A stretch of DNA of 39,579 bases from a virus, in IMG/VR virus record IMGVR_UViG_3300033153_004364, positions 1 to 39,579 of that record. One strand, 5' to 3'. A program made the position numbers and the translations under genes. This document shows, in pieces, positions 6,915 to 17,393 of the stretch. A model generated the notes under the pieces. That model worked only from the letters and a program-made list of their open reading frames with translations. It made no database searches and was not told the DNA's origin. Position 1 is the stretch's first letter, and each line of letters starts with the position of its first letter.

Positions 6915-9900
6915 ATGACTATTAGTGATAATGAAATACAGGTTATAGATGATAGCGAGATAACAGTACAAGAAACGCTTATAAGTGATAGCGATATTGA
7001 AGTCATAGACGATAGTGAAATATCGTTAGCAGAAGAACCCTCTACTCTTGACAAAGTAAAAGACTTTTTCACACCGGAGGAAGAAGGTCCGGACTTAGCG
7101 CAAAGAGATCAAGACATAAGAGACGCTGCAAGAGTCAGAACTTCAAAAATGGCAGAAGAGCAGGGCCTTATCCCAGAAGAAGAAAGTATCACCGCAAGAG
7201 ACGTAGGTACTGCGTATATGAAGGGTTCAGCAGAGATAGCAAAAGGTGTTGGATATCTACTTGAAAAAGCAGGCGCAGAGAAGATAGGTAAAGTAGTAAA
7301 AGAAACAGGGCAGGAAGCTACAGACTATTGGCAAGAAGCCTTTTCGCCACAAGCAAAAAAGAAACAGCAGGAAACCTACACACAAACAGGTACACCAGAC
7401 GATATAGTTTCTACACTCTCATACATAGCAAACAACCCAGGCAAGGTAATGATGGATATCGCAGGGTCAGCCCCGGCCTCTGGTATGGGTATGGCAGGCG
7501 GAGCAGTAATAGGGAAAGCGTTTACTCTTATTCCGAAGATAGGAGAAGGTGTAGCGTATGCAATGGGTTACGGACTTGGAGAAGGTGCTATTTCTGCTTC
7601 AATGGGTGCCATGGAAACAGAAGAGGGTATCTTAGAAATGAGTCATGCAAAACTCATGGAACACCCAGAGTATAGAGCAGTATTCAAAGAAACAAGAGAT
7701 ATAAAGAAATCCAAACAACTTGTGGCAAGTGCAGCAGCAGGAGACAGAGCAGCATTTAATATGCTTACTACTACTATCCTATCTTCCCCAATGGGTTATG
7801 TTTTCGGACCTATACTAAAAGGCAAAGGGAATATAGCAGATGATTTCGCAGACTCTTTCGCAGTAGCGGTAGTAGGAGAAGGAATACAGGAAACTACACA
7901 GTCAGGCGCAGAGAAGATCGGTGAGAATATCGCAGTAGCAGCACATGCAGACCCTAAGATAAAAGCCTTAGATGATGTTGTAGAGGCTATGGTAGCAGGT
8001 GGAATAGCAGGTATGGGAATGGGTGGCGGTATCGCTACCGGTGCAGAACTTCATACAGCATATACCAAAAGCAATCAAGAGAAGATAAGAATTAAAGTTA
8101 TGAGAGATCATGCCTTATCTTTTACTTTCACAAGTTTAACCCCAGAGCAACAGAACCTAAAAGCACAACTTAGTGAAATGCAGTTCACATCATTAACACC
8201 AGAGCAACAAGAGATTAAAGCAGGCCTTGAAAATATGGTCTTTGATAGCTTAACACCAGAGCAGAGAACAGAGGTGCAGGCAGAAGAAGCCAGAATAGCA
8301 GGAGTGCAAAGCAGTTTTAGTGATCTCGTTAAAAAATACGGTGATATCCAATTCCCAGATGAAGTAATAGCAGATATCGCCCTCCAAGAGAGAATTCTTA
8401 AAGAGTATGAGACTATCGAGGAAACAGCAGAAGAGGCACTAGGGAAGAAAGAACCTACTTATGCAGAAATAGTGCAGGAAGAGAAGAAGGAAGCCAAGAA
8501 AGAAGAGGCAGCACTTGAAGAGGTAGGAGACTTCTTTGATGCAGAGGGCAAGAAGCCAGACAGCGCAAGCAAAAGAGCAGCAGGCAGACAAGCAGAGAAG
8601 CGCGAACTCCTAGAAAAACAGCACGGTGCAGACGAGGACATTATCAACGAGAAGATGAAAGTACCTCAAAAGAAGAAAATCTTACCAACAGAAGAGCAGC
8701 AGTATAAAGGGATGAGTAAAGAAGATCTTGCAGAGATAGAAGCCGCGACAAAAACAGAGGAGAGGTTCTTTTTGGGTGGCGAAAGTCCAGGAGCCTACAA
8801 GATAGCAGCAAACCAAGAAGGAATGAATACACCACAAAGCATAAGGGTCATAAGAGAAAGTGACGGTGCAGAGATTATAGCTAACAAAGCAGGACTTCAA
8901 AAGTATTCAGAAGAAGAGAAGGCTAAAAGAACTCAAGGGGAAGTAAAGGCAGCCGAAGAGCAGAAAACCTTTGAAGAAGAGATAGCAGAGAAAGACGCGA
9001 AATTATCACCAGAGCAATTCAAGGAATATGAAACTCTCAATGATACAGTCACAAAGTATTTATCTCCTAAAGAAAAAGCCAGACTTATAGAGCTTGAAGA
9101 AATAAGAGAAGGTAAAGTACCAGAGCCAGAGCCTACAAAAGGCCTCAACAAGTCAGAAGAGTACGAACTCACTAAACTACAAGAGAAAGACGCAGAGGGC
9201 GAACTTGACATAGACGAACAGATGCGCATGGAGGACTTAGAAGATAAGCAACTCAAAGCATACAAAGAAACCAAAAAGGAAAAACTTGACAAATTACCAA
9301 TACCACAAGAAAAAGAAGAGGTTAAAAAAGAGAGTATCTTCAAAGAGAAGCCTATCGAGAGTGAAAAAGACGTAGTATCAACAGAGAAGCACATCGAGAA
9401 GATTAAAGATGATCTCACAAGAGTCAAGAGTTTGGGGTCTAGGAAGAAACTTTTTAAGCATGTAAAAGATATGCAGGCAAAAGTTAAAACATTCAAAGAT
9501 AACATAACAGACAACTATAAAAACTTCACAGACGAAGAGAAGTTAGCTAATCAAGACTTCCTAGATAGCCAATTTCAAGAAAGAGCGCACAATATTTCTA
9601 ATGATCTAGGGCTGTTTAAAGATGAAATGAAAAAACACATTAAATTTACACACATGGGAGCAGGTAAAAATGTTGTTGGTATAGAAATTTATGGAGTTGA
9701 AGATAATCTTCAAGACTATAAACAGTTTTTAAAAGAAGTTGAGCAAGCAAAAGCAAAGAGAGAAACCACAAAAGAAAGAATACACCGCAGAGCATTAGAA
9801 GTAAAAGAAGAAGATAAGCAAGCACTCGACAAAGAAAAAGAGAGAAGAAAAAAGCTTAAAGCTAATCCGCAAGAACACACAAGCGCAGAAGCCAAAGAAA

Positions 9901-12900
9901 TAGTAATAAAAATCATAGGAGAAGAAATCCCTGTAGTCTTACATGGTGTAGAAAAGGATATAACCTATAGTGAAGCATATCAATCACGACAAGGCATAAG
10001 TATGTCACCAGAGATCAGAGCAAGAAGTATTGTCAAGAGTTATGCAGAAGGGATGGCAGAGACATATAAACATCTTAAGCAATATGCAAAAACAGAGGAG
10101 CAACAAGAAACACTTGACACCATGTTTGCAACATATCGTGACGGGATGGTTAAGCGTAAGAAACTAATGCTTGCAAGAGACTCTCGAGTAATGAGTACAA
10201 TGATTACCGGTCCGGCAAACTTTCCTGTCAGAAGCAATCAGAAAAAAAGTGACTCTGCACATAAGGCACTAGAGGACTTAGTAAGCTATGATACTTTTAT
10301 GACTCAAAAGATCAAAAACAAACTCACAGGCAAAGAGGCTATTAAAAGTACAGACGAGGACGCGGTAGAGAAGTTAGAGAAAAAACTTAAAGCCTTGACA
10401 GAAGCGCAAGAGAAAATGAAAACTGCTAACAAGATCATAAGAAGCAAAAAGCTCACAGAGGAAGAGAAAATAAATCAACTTCAAAAAGAATTAAAGTTTA
10501 GTGAAAAAGATGCCAAAGAACTTGTATCTCCTTCACCACAATGGAGAACAAAGCCCGGATTTGCTTCATACTCTCTTACAAACAATAATGCTAAAATCAA
10601 AGCTACCAAACAAAGAATAGCGTCCATTGAGAAGATGCACGAAAGAGCAGAAACAATAGGCACCGAAGAGATCCTTTTTGATGGCGGTAAATTAGTACAA
10701 AACTATGAGATAGACAGGGTACAGTTTTTCTTTGATGGTAAACCAAGTGAAGAGATAAGGACCATGCTTAAAAAGAATGGCTTTAGATACAGTCCTAAAA
10801 ATAATCACGCATGGCAAAGACAGATTACACACCAGGCACAGTACAAAGCTAAAACAATATTAGCAGCACTCAAAGAGTTTAAGTATGAAGAGGCAGAAGC
10901 CGGAGAGGTAAGCAGAAAGTACACAGTAGAAGAACTAATAGAAAATCTTGAAACAGAGAGTTTTGAGATTAAAAACTTTACAGAGAATAAGATAGTCACA
11001 GCGTTGTTTAAATTCGGAGATAAGGGATATTCTTATAGTACCGGAGAGCATAGAGTAGTAATAGGCGAAACAGCAGGACTTACAAAAAAAGAAGTCATTA
11101 AAAGAATAGAGCATGAGATAGTACACTTTAAAACTATTGGCTTTATTGCAGAGAACAGACAAGATAAAAATGTAGTATATGTAGAGAGCGCACTACAGTA
11201 CATGAAAGAACATCAAACAGAAATACTTAACAAACTTAGTCCGGAAAGCAGAAAAAGAGTTAAGTATGTACTCACAAGGACAGCAGGTATAACCAGACTA
11301 GCCGAGGGGATAGCTGTATTGGGCGCAGAGAGCGAAACAGCTAACGACCTATACAAAGTATTGGGCAAAGAAAAAGGAAACCTTAGAGACGCAATAATAA
11401 CCCTTTTAAGAAGAATTAAAAACTTTATTATCAGAAGAAAAACTATTGCTGCACTACAAAAAGAAGATGTGAATTATGAGAAGTTGATAGCTGCAATTTC
11501 ACAGACCATTAAACAAGGAAGCATTTTAAACGAAATGGCCCCAGATGTAGCAAGAATGGCAAGAACTAAGGCAATTAAACAAATGCCTTCAAGAGCTAAA
11601 GAGGTTTCTCAATTTGATTACGGGGAGTTCAAATCAAAGATTGAAACTACCCTTGAAGCAAAAATGCCAAAGGTGGCTACAATAGCACATGTAAAAGGCA
11701 TGCTAAAGGATATCAACAAAGATGAAATGAAATGGAGCGGGCTAGAAGAGTATCTTAATAGTAAAAATGATAACGATAAGGTCATAAAAAAAGAAATACT
11801 TAGAGAGATAAAATTACCAGAACTAGAAAGCGTCACACTTGGAGGGAAAGGAACGAACACCGCTGACCTACCCAAAACAAAAGATGATTTTGAAATATAC
11901 GACACAGATGAAGGAACAACAAACTACCAAAAAGAACTAGGCGACACCACAATATACGCAGACGAAGATAGCGACGGGATATATATAGTTTTAATGGACA
12001 AGGATTATTATAAGACTGATCTTGGTAATTTCGAAACCTGGAACGACGCAATAGAAGGGATAAAAGACGCAGACGAAGAAGGAATGTTTAATACCCCAGG
12101 AAGCACCAAGTTTAAAAACTACACCACAGAAGGCATAGGCACAAACTACAGAGAAGAGTTGGTAGTGCTAACACCAGAGGCAAAAACACGCATTAAGAAA
12201 ATAGATAGTGAGTTAAAGGTTTTAAATAAAGAGAGGGATATTTTATTTAAAGATGAAAAAGGGGATTTTGATTTCTTTAGATCACTCGACAACAAAGAAA
12301 CACCAGAAGCAAAAGCAAGAATTACAAACGCAAATAAAATAGATGCACTAGAGAAAGAGAAAGAGTCTTTATTATTGGAAGAGGACACGCAATACAAATC
12401 CGGCCATTGGGACAAGCCAAACGTACTCTATCACACAAGAAAACAAGACGCTAAGATAGACGGCGATAATACTTTACTTGTAGAAGAGATACAGAGTGAT
12501 TGGCACCAAGAGGGGAGGAAGAAGGGGTATAAGTCAAATAGAATTACAGCAAATCAAGTTGAAGCAGTACACCACAAAGGAGAGCAAGACGGCTCCCCTG
12601 GGTATTGGGAGTCCAGGGTAAAAGAAACAGGAGAACTGATACTGCGAGATCGTGGAGGGATTACTAAAAAAGAAGCAATAAAAGAAGCAGTACATGTACA
12701 CAATTCTCTTATTGGAGAAAAAGGAGTACCCCAAGCACCATACGCAAAAACATGGCACGAAAAAGCCATGAAGGATATCATAGCCGAAGCAGTAGAGAAA
12801 AACTATGGCCGTGTGGCATGGGTAGCAGGGAAAGAACAGGCTGATAGGTATAGTTTGGCGAAACAAATAGATGAGTTGGATTTACACGAAAAAGAAGGTG

Positions 12901-15900
12901 TATTCACAATATATGCAAGAAAAGGTGGTCACTCTGTTTTTTCACAAGACGGACTATCTGAAAAGCAAATAGAGGACTATGTAGGGAAAGAAGCGGCAAG
13001 GAAACTATTAAAACAGAAGCCTTCTGAATATAATCAATTTGGATATTCAGCTAGAAGCTTAAGTGGTATGGAGTTAGAAGTCGGTGGCGAAGGCATGAAA
13101 ACCTTTTACGACTCAATGCTTCCAAAGTGGACAAACAAATACATTAAAAAATATGACTCAAAAGTAGAGGTAAAAAAACTTGATAACGGCCAAGAGGTTT
13201 GGAGTTTTGAAGTAACCCCAAAAATGAAAGAGCAGATCACTAAAGAAGGACAGCCTTTATATGGTTCTTCTTTGACACCATCTAGCACTATGCGCCCTGG
13301 GTTTATTCACCTGGGAGACATGGCAAACCTACCTTTTGAGCTTACAGGAATGATAAACAAAGCTAAAAACGTACTCGATACGGTAGTGTCTCAAAAAGTA
13401 ACAGGCAAAATAAAAGGAACCAAGCTTGATGATTTTATCAGAAGAATAGGAGGAAGCCAGGCAGGACTAGGATTATTAACTAGATCACAAGAGCAATCTT
13501 TTGTTAGACACTTTAGATCACTCCAAAGAAAACTTGCAAAGGCAGATATCTCCGCAGAAGAAAAAGCAAAGCTCATAGATGAGAGCCAAGGCAGATTAAC
13601 AGATGATGTATTCAACCAGGTATCGATACAATACTTAGAGAACCCAGAAGCAAGAGGGGTGATAGAGTCAGAGTTCCCAGAGTTAGCAGAAGAACTTAAA
13701 AGAGTAAGAGAATATATTAGCAACCTAAGTTTAGAAGCTATGGAGAGAGGGCTTATCCTACCAAGTCAATTTGAGAAATGGAAAGATCGATATCTATCAA
13801 GACTCTACCTTCTTACACAAAAGCCGCAAATGGCCTCGAGGTTAGCAAGTGGGATTAAGCTCTATGAGCAAAAGGCAGGCAGAAAGATAGATAGTATTGT
13901 CGATTACCTCATGGAGAACCCAGAAGAAGCTGCAAGATTAGGCGCAGTCCTTGATATCGATATGGTAGTTAAGACTACAATCGCTAAAACACAAGGGAAC
14001 ATAGGCCTAGAAGAGTTTATGCGCGGGATAACTGAACGGTCCGAGATCGTTTCAAGTAGGCACCTAGTAACTATTCCTTTCAGGGTTGAGAACTTACCTA
14101 CAAAGTTTAGTCCTATTTACGCAAAAGAAACTTTTATTCCTTATCTGCAAGACATGATAGCAAGACTTGATAAGTCCACGCACCTTTCAGCAGACATGCA
14201 GGAAATAGCCAGAGCAGAAGCGGGAATACTAAAATTAGAGAAGATCATCGAACTTGCAGCAGAGAGGGCGGAAGTAGCACAAAGTGAAATCAGTTTACTT
14301 GATGATAAAACAAAAGCTACTCTACCAAAAGATAAAAGATACGGTGTACTCTCTGGACTCCCGGTATCTAAAGACGTAGCAAGCTTAGTGATCTCTCAGT
14401 TTAATGTTGTGAACAACCCAGAAATGCTTACAGATGGCATAGATACTTACGGGGCTAAGTTCTTATCTTATTTCAAATGGGCCAAAGTACCGGCAAATGT
14501 ATTCGCGTACCCTAGAAACTTTGCGAGTAATGCTTTTCAATGGACTATGAGCGGGGCAGACCCGGCACAATTTGGGAAAGAATACGCTAGGGCAGCGTTC
14601 AGTATGTATAAGCGAGATAAATGGCACAGAATAGCAAGAGAGGCAGGAGTATTAGATACAAATGCGATATCAGCAGAAGTAAACAATGCCTTAAAGATTT
14701 GGTCAGAGGGGATAGAGGAGGGAAGCTTCTTAAAGAAAAAAACACTTGCAATCATGCAGAATGTAGGCGATTATTACGGGCTTATTGATGATGTAGCCAA
14801 AATAGCAAGAATACGCTACGCAGTAGAGAAAGAAGGGAAGAGTATAGAGGAAGCGGTAGAGATTGCACAGAACACACACTATGACTACTCTTTGACCTAC
14901 GATATCATTAGAGCTATGAGAGACCCTAATATGACAAGAGGGGCCATGCTTAAGATCATTGGTACAGTCTTTCCAACATATACACAAAAGACAGTAGCCT
15001 ATGTATATGATACTATGCTAGAAAGACCGGTTACTTTTGCATTAATGAACGCTGCTTTATATATGTTCTTGCATGGTGATGATGATGAAACCAGAGAGGA
15101 GATAGGAGCAGCAGACTATGACGAGACAATGGATAAGCTACCAGATTGGATAAAGTATAATCCGATGGCCAGAGTGGACATGAAGAGACTTAAAGATGGT
15201 ACGATTGATGTAACGATAGTTGATCTTGCTTATATTATCCCTTATGGAACCCTAAACACCGCAGCAAATAACCTGGTCATGGGAACGATAGAGGGTGATT
15301 TTAAAAGGATAGGTACCGGTATAGGGGGTATTGGATTAGGAGGTTCTCCTATTATGATGCTAGGAGACTTTATAGCGAACAAAAGTACATTTACAGGCAA
15401 AACGCTTTACTACGAACACGATACAATGCAATTCATTAAGGATACCGGAATGTATGGGTTTAAACAGTTAGGCCCGGGAACCTTTACAAAACTATACAGC
15501 CTATCAGAAACAAGGCACCCGATAGTTCCTAGACTTGTAGGGCTTAATACTTATGTATATAACGATACCGACCTAGAAAGCATGAGAGAGGGAGCAGCAA
15601 AAAGAGCCTCAACAGATGCAGCAATAAGAGGGAGTAAATATAAAAGACTCATTACAGACGCAAAAGAAGAGTATCGCAAAGGCAACATTACCAAGGAAGA
15701 GAGAGACGCAAAAATAAAGAAGTCACAGGCAGACGTAGAGCATTGGGAAGATTTAGGGCAAAAGGCATTTGACAAGATAAGCAGCAGATCAAAAGAGTTT
15801 AAAGCTTATAGTGCAGAAGCAAGAGACGTAAGACGTGCCTTTAGAGAGTACAACGCACTAAAGAGAAAGGCAAAGAAAGATAAAAGCTACGCGGAAGAGT

Positions 15901-16118
15901 TCTTTGACATAAAGAGCGACCCAGAGAAGATGCTAAAAGTTAGAAAAAAGAAGATCATCAACAAAGTAGGAAGAGAAACAAAATACATCAAAAAACAAAG
16001 AGAGAAGATCTTACTCAATGTCACAGGTGATGCAAAAAGAAAACAAATGATGAAGGTGCTTGATGAAAGAGAGCGAACAATGTATAATAGGGCTTACAAA
16101 GCCTTAACCAAACAATAA
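6915..16118 (+). CDS. Giant (3067-aa) polyvalent / ejection protein with zincin-like motif
   Basis: Nearly a quarter of the genome. The N-terminus has two copies of a 'VIDDSEI' motif. Residues ~180-375 have glycine-rich hydrophobic segments and 'VGEGIQETTQSGAEK', common in large phage internal proteins. Three 'SLTPEQ' repeats follow (405-455), then ~500 residues of charged coiled coil. A block at ~1267-1315 holds 'GKPSEEIRTMLKKNGFRYSP' and 'WQRQ'. HEIVH (1400-1404) is a zinc-peptidase-type HExxH. A polyvalent-protein block spans 1856-2086 ('VEEIQSDWH', 'RVAWVAGKEQADRY', 'EGMKTFYD'). A module near 2523-2550 ('ANVFAYPRNFASNAF') and a basic helical tail finish it. It follows two ejection genes and is probably injected. 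Individual activities are inferred. Confidence 0.8.
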   Translation: MTISDNEIQVIDDSEITVQETLISDSDIEVIDDSEISLAEEPSTLDKVKDFFTPEEEGPDLAQRDQDIRDAARVRTSKMAEEQGLIPEEESITARDVGTAYMKGSAEIAKGVGYLLEKAGAEKIGKVVKETGQEATDYWQEAFSPQAKKKQQETYTQTGTPDDIVSTLSYIANNPGKVMMDIAGSAPASGMGMAGGAVIGKAFTLIPKIGEGVAYAMGYGLGEGAISASMGAMETEEGILEMSHAKLMEHPEYRAVFKETRDIKKSKQLVASAAAGDRAAFNMLTTTILSSPMGYVFGPILKGKGNIADDFADSFAVAVVGEGIQETTQSGAEKIGENIAVAAHADPKIKALDDVVEAMVAGGIAGMGMGGGIATGAELHTAYTKSNQEKIRIKVMRDHALSFTFTSLTPEQQNLKAQLSEMQFTSLTPEQQEIKAGLENMVFDSLTPEQRTEVQAEEARIAGVQSSFSDLVKKYGDIQFPDEVIADIALQERILKEYETIEETAEEALGKKEPTYAEIVQEEKKEAKKEEAALEEVGDFFDAEGKKPDSASKRAAGRQAEKRELLEKQHGADEDIINEKMKVPQKKKILPTEEQQYKGMSKEDLAEIEAATKTEERFFLGGESPGAYKIAANQEGMNTPQSIRVIRESDGAEIIANKAGLQKYSEEEKAKRTQGEVKAAEEQKTFEEEIAEKDAKLSPEQFKEYETLNDTVTKYLSPKEKARLIELEEIREGKVPEPEPTKGLNKSEEYELTKLQEKDAEGELDIDEQMRMEDLEDKQLKAYKETKKEKLDKLPIPQEKEEVKKESIFKEKPIESEKDVVSTEKHIEKIKDDLTRVKSLGSRKKLFKHVKDMQAKVKTFKDNITDNYKNFTDEEKLANQDFLDSQFQERAHNISNDLGLFKDEMKKHIKFTHMGAGKNVVGIEIYGVEDNLQDYKQFLKEVEQAKAKRETTKERIHRRALEVKEEDKQALDKEKERRKKLKANPQEHTSAEAKEIVIKIIGEEIPVVLHGVEKDITYSEAYQSRQGISMSPEIRARSIVKSYAEGMAETYKHLKQYAKTEEQQETLDTMFATYRDGMVKRKKLMLARDSRVMSTMITGPANFPVRSNQKKSDSAHKALEDLVSYDTFMTQKIKNKLTGKEAIKSTDEDAVEKLEKKLKALTEAQEKMKTANKIIRSKKLTEEEKINQLQKELKFSEKDAKELVSPSPQWRTKPGFASYSLTNNNAKIKATKQRIASIEKMHERAETIGTEEILFDGGKLVQNYEIDRVQFFFDGKPSEEIRTMLKKNGFRYSPKNNHAWQRQITHQAQYKAKTILAALKEFKYEEAEAGEVSRKYTVEELIENLETESFEIKNFTENKIVTALFKFGDKGYSYSTGEHRVVIGETAGLTKKEVIKRIEHEIVHFKTIGFIAENRQDKNVVYVESALQYMKEHQTEILNKLSPESRKRVKYVLTRTAGITRLAEGIAVLGAESETANDLYKVLGKEKGNLRDAIITLLRRIKNFIIRRKTIAALQKEDVNYEKLIAAISQTIKQGSILNEMAPDVARMARTKAIKQMPSRAKEVSQFDYGEFKSKIETTLEAKMPKVATIAHVKGMLKDINKDEMKWSGLEEYLNSKNDNDKVIKKEILREIKLPELESVTLGGKGTNTADLPKTKDDFEIYDTDEGTTNYQKELGDTTIYADEDSDGIYIVLMDKDYYKTDLGNFETWNDAIEGIKDADEEGMFNTPGSTKFKNYTTEGIGTNYREELVVLTPEAKTRIKKIDSELKVLNKERDILFKDEKGDFDFFRSLDNKETPEAKARITNANKIDALEKEKESLLLEEDTQYKSGHWDKPNVLYHTRKQDAKIDGDNTLLVEEIQSDWHQEGRKKGYKSNRITANQVEAVHHKGEQDGSPGYWESRVKETGELILRDRGGITKKEAIKEAVHVHNSLIGEKGVPQAPYAKTWHEKAMKDIIAEAVEKNYGRVAWVAGKEQADRYSLAKQIDELDLHEKEGVFTIYARKGGHSVFSQDGLSEKQIEDYVGKEAARKLLKQKPSEYNQFGYSARSLSGMELEVGGEGMKTFYDSMLPKWTNKYIKKYDSKVEVKKLDNGQEVWSFEVTPKMKEQITKEGQPLYGSSLTPSSTMRPGFIHLGDMANLPFELTGMINKAKNVLDTVVSQKVTGKIKGTKLDDFIRRIGGSQAGLGLLTRSQEQSFVRHFRSLQRKLAKADISAEEKAKLIDESQGRLTDDVFNQVSIQYLENPEARGVIESEFPELAEELKRVREYISNLSLEAMERGLILPSQFEKWKDRYLSRLYLLTQKPQMASRLASGIKLYEQKAGRKIDSIVDYLMENPEEAARLGAVLDIDMVVKTTIAKTQGNIGLEEFMRGITERSEIVSSRHLVTIPFRVENLPTKFSPIYAKETFIPYLQDMIARLDKSTHLSADMQEIARAEAGILKLEKIIELAAERAEVAQSEISLLDDKTKATLPKDKRYGVLSGLPVSKDVASLVISQFNVVNNPEMLTDGIDTYGAKFLSYFKWAKVPANVFAYPRNFASNAFQWTMSGADPAQFGKEYARAAFSMYKRDKWHRIAREAGVLDTNAISAEVNNALKIWSEGIEEGSFLKKKTLAIMQNVGDYYGLIDDVAKIARIRYAVEKEGKSIEEAVEIAQNTHYDYSLTYDIIRAMRDPNMTRGAMLKIIGTVFPTYTQKTVAYVYDTMLERPVTFALMNAALYMFLHGDDDETREEIGAADYDETMDKLPDWIKYNPMARVDMKRLKDGTIDVTIVDLAYIIPYGTLNTAANNLVMGTIEGDFKRIGTGIGGIGLGGSPIMMLGDFIANKSTFTGKTLYYEHDTMQFIKDTGMYGFKQLGPGTFTKLYSLSETRHPIVPRLVGLNTYVYNDTDLESMREGAAKRASTDAAIRGSKYKRLITDAKEEYRKGNITKEERDAKIKKSQADVEHWEDLGQKAFDKISSRSKEFKAYSAEARDVRRAFREYNALKRKAKKDKSYAEEFFDIKSDPEKMLKVRKKKIINKVGRETKYIKKQREKILLNVTGDAKRKQMMKVLDERERTMYNRAYKALTKQ
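8127..8283 (+). repeat. Three tandem 'SLTPEQ' protein repeats in the giant gene
   Basis: Three successive copies encode F-(T/D)-SLTPEQ followed by charged helix-forming residues (KAQLSEMQ, KAGLENMV and a diverged third copy). The first begins at residue 405. The period is about 17 residues. Copies differ at synonymous positions (acc cca, aca cca), so the duplication is old or kept by protein-level selection. The repeats join the hydrophobic N-terminal region to the coiled-coil region. Confidence 0.7.
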
Positions 16119-16127
16119 AGGACTAAC

Positions 16128-17393
16128 ATGGCAATATTACTACCAGGAATGGGGTTTCAAGCCCTGGACGAAAACGGAGAGATTATCCCTAGTGGTAATG
16201 TCAGGGTAAAGAATTATAGTGATGGAACACCGGCAGTAACCTACCAAGATAGCGCGGCCACGATACAGAACCCTTATATTATTCCTTTGAGTGAAAGCGG
16301 ATATGCAGATATCTACTTAGCAGGCGGAACGTATGAGATACTTCTAAGCGATAGTGATGATACACTCATAAGGACTATATCAAAGTTCACACCTTTCGAA
16401 GGGAACAACGGAGGAACGAACTACGGGAATAAGGAAGAGTTTATCGCCACAGCAAGCCAAGCAAACTATACCTCTTCTGATATCCCTATCGGAACAGTAT
16501 CGGTACATGTAAACGGCCTAATGTTAGACACCACACTTTATTCGGTATCAGGGAATGTTATTACTTTTTCCCCTGTACTAAATGCAGGTGATCAAGTCAT
16601 TTATGAATACTCCTCGGAGGCCATAGGCGGCGCAAGTAGCGGGGCCGGTAATATTTGGGCTAGTACAACTAACTACGGTGTAGGGATAATTGTCTCATAC
16701 AATGGTGAAGTATATGTATGTACGTCAAGTAACTTAAATAAAAGACCAGACCTGGAGCCTACATATTGGGCAATATCAAAAGGTAGTGCATTATGGAATG
16801 TTACTAAAAATTATGGGATAGGTGACATTATTTCTTATGGCTCATTTGTTTATGTGTCATTAGCCCTAAACATTGGAAAGCAACCAGACACCGAAACTAC
16901 CTATTGGAAGAACATTACCCTTGGTATGGTATGGGGTAGCGGGAAGAACTACTTAATAGGCGATGTTGTTACAGAAGGTACACTTATTTATATTGCACTA
17001 ACTGATAACATAAACAAACAACCTTCTACAAACGATACAGATTGGGAACAAATAGACAAAAGATCAGTAGTTCAAATCGCAGATGCTACCCCAGGAGACA
17101 CAACAACACATACTTTTGATTATGACGATGGAGACATGCAACAGATCACTTGCCCGGCAGCAGGAACACTAACGCTTGCATTTGATAATTTTCCAACAGG
17201 AAGAGTAGCCGGGTTTATTGTGGATCTTGTTAATGGTGGTGATTGTGAAATGGCATATCCTGCAGGCATGTTTTTTGCAAATAAAACAGAGCCAATACTT
17301 ACAGAAGCAGGAACAGATAGAGTATTGGTTATGAGTGATAAAGATGCTGTATTAACACTTACGGTAGTAGCATACGATATCGGAACAGTATAA
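16128..17393 (+). CDS. Tail fibre/spike protein with three CBM5/12-like repeats
   Basis: A 421-aa protein. Residues 1-85 form a conserved fibre N-terminus ('LLPGMGFQALDENGEIIPSG', 'PLSESGYADIYLAGGTYEI') that probably docks on the virion. Residues 95-165 are a beta-domain. Three tandem repeats follow, starting at Trp177, Trp223 and Trp269, each exactly 46 residues, with the pattern W....NY..G.(I/V)(I/V)......(V/I)Y......N...P.....W. This resembles chitin/carbohydrate-binding CBM5/12 modules. The C-terminal ~100 residues are a beta-rich domain. It is probably a host-surface-binding fibre. It is followed with TAATG overlap by a glycine-rich protein. Confidence 0.78.
   Translation: MAILLPGMGFQALDENGEIIPSGNVRVKNYSDGTPAVTYQDSAATIQNPYIIPLSESGYADIYLAGGTYEILLSDSDDTLIRTISKFTPFEGNNGGTNYGNKEEFIATASQANYTSSDIPIGTVSVHVNGLMLDTTLYSVSGNVITFSPVLNAGDQVIYEYSSEAIGGASSGAGNIWASTTNYGVGIIVSYNGEVYVCTSSNLNKRPDLEPTYWAISKGSALWNVTKNYGIGDIISYGSFVYVSLALNIGKQPDTETTYWKNITLGMVWGSGKNYLIGDVVTEGTLIYIALTDNINKQPSTNDTDWEQIDKRSVVQIADATPGDTTTHTFDYDDGDMQQITCPAAGTLTLAFDNFPTGRVAGFIVDLVNGGDCEMAYPAGMFFANKTEPILTEAGTDRVLVMSDKDAVLTLTVVAYDIGTV

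Noticed and set aside
8933-9514. 193-aa minus-strand open frame
   Set aside because: It lies entirely inside the 3067-aa gene, is Ser/Leu/Phe-rich as expected from the complement of a Glu/Lys-rich coiled coil, and has no ribosome site.
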